This document shows positions 5,424-5,443 of a stretch of DNA of 5,443 nt, piece after piece. The stretch spans positions 1 to 5,443 of the forward strand of contig DAOWDR010000696.1 in assembly GCA_030638935.1 (NCBI GenBank). Reading direction: 5' to 3'. Made by a program: the position numbers and the translations under genes. Origin of the DNA: Desulfobacteraceae bacterium (GTDB lineage: Bacteria > Desulfobacterota > Desulfobacteria > Desulfobacterales > Desulfobacteraceae). Numbering within the stretch: the stretch's first letter is position 1; every line of letters starts with the position of its first letter. The notes below the pieces were generated by a model. The model was not told where the DNA came from. It worked only from the letters and a program-made list of their open reading frames with translations, and made no database searches.

Positions 5424-5443
5424 GGCTCTATTAAAATAACAGT

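Noticed and set aside
5414..5443. The plus-strand aaggaag as a ribosome site of a divergent gene beyond the right edge
   Set aside because: No ATG, GTG or TTG follows at a usable distance before the window ends, so nothing supports a gene start.

Overview
The window carries four protein-coding genes, all on the minus strand, so transcription runs from right to left. The style of the proteins suggests a Desulfobacterota sulfate reducer of the Desulfobacteraceae type: a deltaproteobacterial-style MCP with CZB modules and an acidic-aromatic tail ending DDDDDFKNF, a PAS-PAS-AAA+ sigma54 activator with a Cys/His-rich PAS, and moderately AT-rich, low-GC coding DNA. That assignment is an inference from protein style. 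No rRNA or other marker gene is present to confirm it.

Layout in transcription order. (1) 5389-3629: a sigma54-dependent transcriptional activator with two N-terminal PAS sensor domains, an AAA+ domain with an intact GAFTGA loop, and a Fis-type DNA-binding helix-turn-helix. (2) 3628-3350: a 279-bp regulatory region. It holds an exact 21-bp direct repeat, two inverted repeats (AATGGG-N10-CCCATT and CTTTGA-N2-TCAAAG), a weak IHF-like site, a small palindrome, and a near-perfect -24/-12 promoter, TGGCAC-N5-ATGC. (3) 3349-2972: a stand-alone receiver-domain response regulator. (4) 2949-2428: a CheW coupling protein. (5) 2384-36: a 782-residue membrane chemoreceptor whose external region holds three consecutive zinc-binding CZB-type modules. 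(6) 19-1: the hairpin of a probable terminator, cut by the left edge.

The three chemotaxis genes are spaced 22 and 43 nt apart, each has its own Shine-Dalgarno sequence, and they look like one operon. There is no CheA, CheR, CheB or CheD in view, so the receptor and CheW must join a kinase encoded elsewhere, or the cluster is an accessory receptor module.

The most interesting reading is that the window is one self-contained regulatory circuit. The PAS-type activator probably binds the repeats just downstream of its own gene and switches on the receiver-CheW-receptor operon from the sigma54 promoter. Both ends of this circuit carry potential metal or redox chemistry: a Cys/His cluster in the second PAS domain, and three His-Cys-His-His sets in the receptor. 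A transcriptional and a behavioural response to the same type of stress or metal signal is therefore plausible, but it is a hypothesis.
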